The notes below the pieces were generated by a model, which was not told where the DNA came from, ran no database searches, and was given only the letters and a program-made list of their open reading frames with translations. Shown here in pieces: positions 62,997 to 64,000 of a DNA stretch of 64,000 nt. Within the stretch, counting starts at the first letter, position 1, and each line of letters starts with the position of its first letter. Made by a program: the position numbers and the translations under genes. This stretch comes from Massilia sp. 9I. GTDB lineage: Bacteria; Pseudomonadota; Gammaproteobacteria; Burkholderiales; Burkholderiaceae_D. The DNA lies in NCBI RefSeq assembly GCF_902506415.1, contig NZ_LR733275.1, positions 3,939,856 to 4,003,855 on the forward strand, given 5' to 3'.

Positions 62997-63776
62997 TCAG
63001 CTGCCGCCGGAACGCACGCGATACCACACCAGCCCGATCAGTTCGTAAATCGCATACCAGGAGCGGCGCATGCCCTCCGCGCTGGGCACCCAGGCATGGA
63101 TGCTGCGCGCCTGCCCGCTGAAGAAAATGGTCGGCGCATCGACCACCTCCAGCCCGGCCCGTTCGAACGCGGCGTGAGAACGGGCCATGTGCATCGCATC
63201 GGTCACGAGCAGCACGCGCCGCACGCCGCCCGCCTTGAGCAGCGCCGCGCTGAACGCCGCGTTCTCCGCCGTATCGCGCGACTTGTCTTCGACCCACTGG
63301 ACCGGCACCCCGAAATCCTCGCGCAGCGCCACGGCCATCGCAGCGCCCAGCGAGTAGGGAGGCTCGTCACGCGAAGGCGTACCGCCGGTGCCGCCGCTGA
63401 CCAGGATCGGCAAGCCGGTGCGGCGCTGCAGGTGCGCCGCGTAGCGCAGGCGCGCCAGCGCCGTGTAATCGGGGATGTCGCGGCCGCCGTATTCCGGCGC
63501 ATCACGCATTCGTCCTGCGGCTAGCACCACGATCGCCTGGGCGCCTGCGCCTTCGGGCGCGCGCAGCGGGCTGGTCATCCGTTCCACCGGTGTGACGAAC
63601 AGGTCCGCCACTGCGGTGGTCGACAGCAGGGCCAGCAGCGCCAATCCAGTGCCGGCGACGATGCGTCCGGCGCGCGGCCAGCGGCGCCAGACCAGCAGGC
63701 CGATCAGGATCAGCAGGAACAGGTTGGCGGGCGGCAGGATCAGGCTGCGCGGTATGGCGTTGATCAGGTCAAGCAC
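62997..63776 (-). CDS. YdcF/ElyC/SanA family membrane protein (DUF218)
   Basis: The 259-residue protein has two membrane segments at the N-terminus (ILPPANLFLLILIGLLVW and VAGTGLALLALLSTTAVAD) and a DUF218 domain with AIVVLAAGRMRDAPEYGG near 81, LPILVSGGTGG near 122 and DKSRDTAENAAFSAALL near 163. ElyC-type proteins act in peptidoglycan or envelope lipid carrier homeostasis. The start is a GTG at 63776. It converges on the LysR gene. Confidence 0.87.
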   Translation of the reverse strand: MLDLINAIPRSLILPPANLFLLILIGLLVWRRWPRAGRIVAGTGLALLALLSTTAVADLFVTPVERMTSPLRAPEGAGAQAIVVLAAGRMRDAPEYGGRDIPDYTALARLRYAAHLQRRTGLPILVSGGTGGTPSRDEPPYSLGAAMAVALREDFGVPVQWVEDKSRDTAENAAFSAALLKAGGVRRVLLVTDAMHMARSHAAFERAGLEVVDAPTIFFSGQARSIHAWVPSAEGMRRSWYAIYELIGLVWYRVRSGGS

Positions 63777-63894
63777 GGGGTGGTATTCCTCGGTCAGTCG
63801 TCAATTGGCAACATTGTAGTCATACCTTGCATGGTTGATACGCGTCAACTCCATTTAGAATACAAGTCCCCCTTCGCCAAATGAAAAGGCAGCC
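63777..63894. other. Divergent intergenic region at the right end
   Basis: 118 bases between the GTG start of the YdcF gene and the last ATG. TTGATA (63835-63840) and TAGAAT (63856-63861) could be -35 and -10 with a tight 15-base spacer for the plus-strand gene. AAAAGGC lies before that ATG. Confidence 0.4.
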
Positions 63895-64000
63895 ATGACG
63901 CAGTCGCACATGATTTTGCTCGCAGCCTCGCCACTCATCATGTGGCGCGTGTACAAGCGCATCCAGCGCCTGACCGTGCGCCAGAAGTCGCGCCTGTGGC
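63895..64000 (+). CDS. Start of an unidentified membrane-type protein
   Basis: An ATG with AAAAGG about six bases upstream opens a frame that leaves the window after 35 codons. It begins MTQSHMILLAASPLIMWRVY and continues KRIQRLTVRQKSRLW, a hydrophobic segment followed by a basic stretch, as in small inner-membrane proteins. I do not recognise the family from this part. Confidence 0.6.
   Translation, partial: MTQSHMILLAASPLIMWRVYKRIQRLTVRQKSRLW

Overview
The window is GC-rich, densely coded DNA from a betaproteobacterium, most probably Massilia or a close relative in the Oxalobacteraceae. This rests on gene content and order: a pgk-pyk-fba-purC-purE-purK-tsaC series, recA-recX, sucCD followed by a type IV pilin, and a hda-HAD-pcnB-folK block. 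It is also supported by secreted peptidases, a large TonB-dependent receptor and pectin genes typical of soil and plant-polymer degraders. No rRNA, tRNA, CRISPR, prophage or intact insertion sequence was seen.

Layout. 1-7.1 kb: small plus-strand genes, then a minus-strand housekeeping series (AI-2E permease, hda, HAD phosphatase, pcnB, folK, DUF486, panB, thpR), much of it with overlapping stops and starts. 7.26-8.3 kb: purM with a terminator. 8.35-18.75 kb: five consecutive secreted prolyl-oligopeptidase (S9) paralogues on the minus strand. 18.9-23.5 kb: a translationally coupled operon of response regulator, histidine kinase, DUF4212 protein and sodium/solute symporter. 23.5-29.4 kb: recA behind two LexA boxes, recX, a palindrome-rich gap, a candidate small structured RNA abutting a DUF2889 gene, sucCD, and a type IV pilin with a clear sigma-54 promoter. 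29.4-38 kb: a sixth S9 peptidase of another subfamily, a PilZ flagellar-brake protein, moaC, an M48 metalloprotease, a YheT-type hydrolase, a small zinc protein and azlCD. 38-45.9 kb: glycolysis, purine and tRNA t6A genes. 46-48.3 kb: a GDSL lipoprotein and an OmpW-type porin.

48.5-60.6 kb is a pectin/galacturonate locus: TonB receptor, DUF4861 protein, GH88/105 unsaturated uronyl hydrolase, galactarate dehydratase (garD), uronate dehydrogenase (udh), aldose epimerase, an esterase-GH43 fusion and a cupin. Its control regions carry repeated TTTGGTC-G-GACCAAA-like palindromes that look like one GntR-family regulon. The inferred flow is import of oligouronides, periplasmic cleavage, then oxidation of galacturonate to galactarate and dehydration. 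Later steps are not in the window. 60.6-64 kb: an SbtA-like permease co-transcribed with a degenerate receiver, divergent from a LysR regulator across two near-identical palindromes, then a YdcF/ElyC-type protein and the start of one more gene.

The strongest candidates for something undescribed are the 5' RNA element before DUF2889, the operator set of the pectin locus, the esterase-GH43 fusion, the five-gene S9 array, and the SbtA plus pseudo-receiver pair. All assignments come from reading the sequence and family knowledge; no database search was run.
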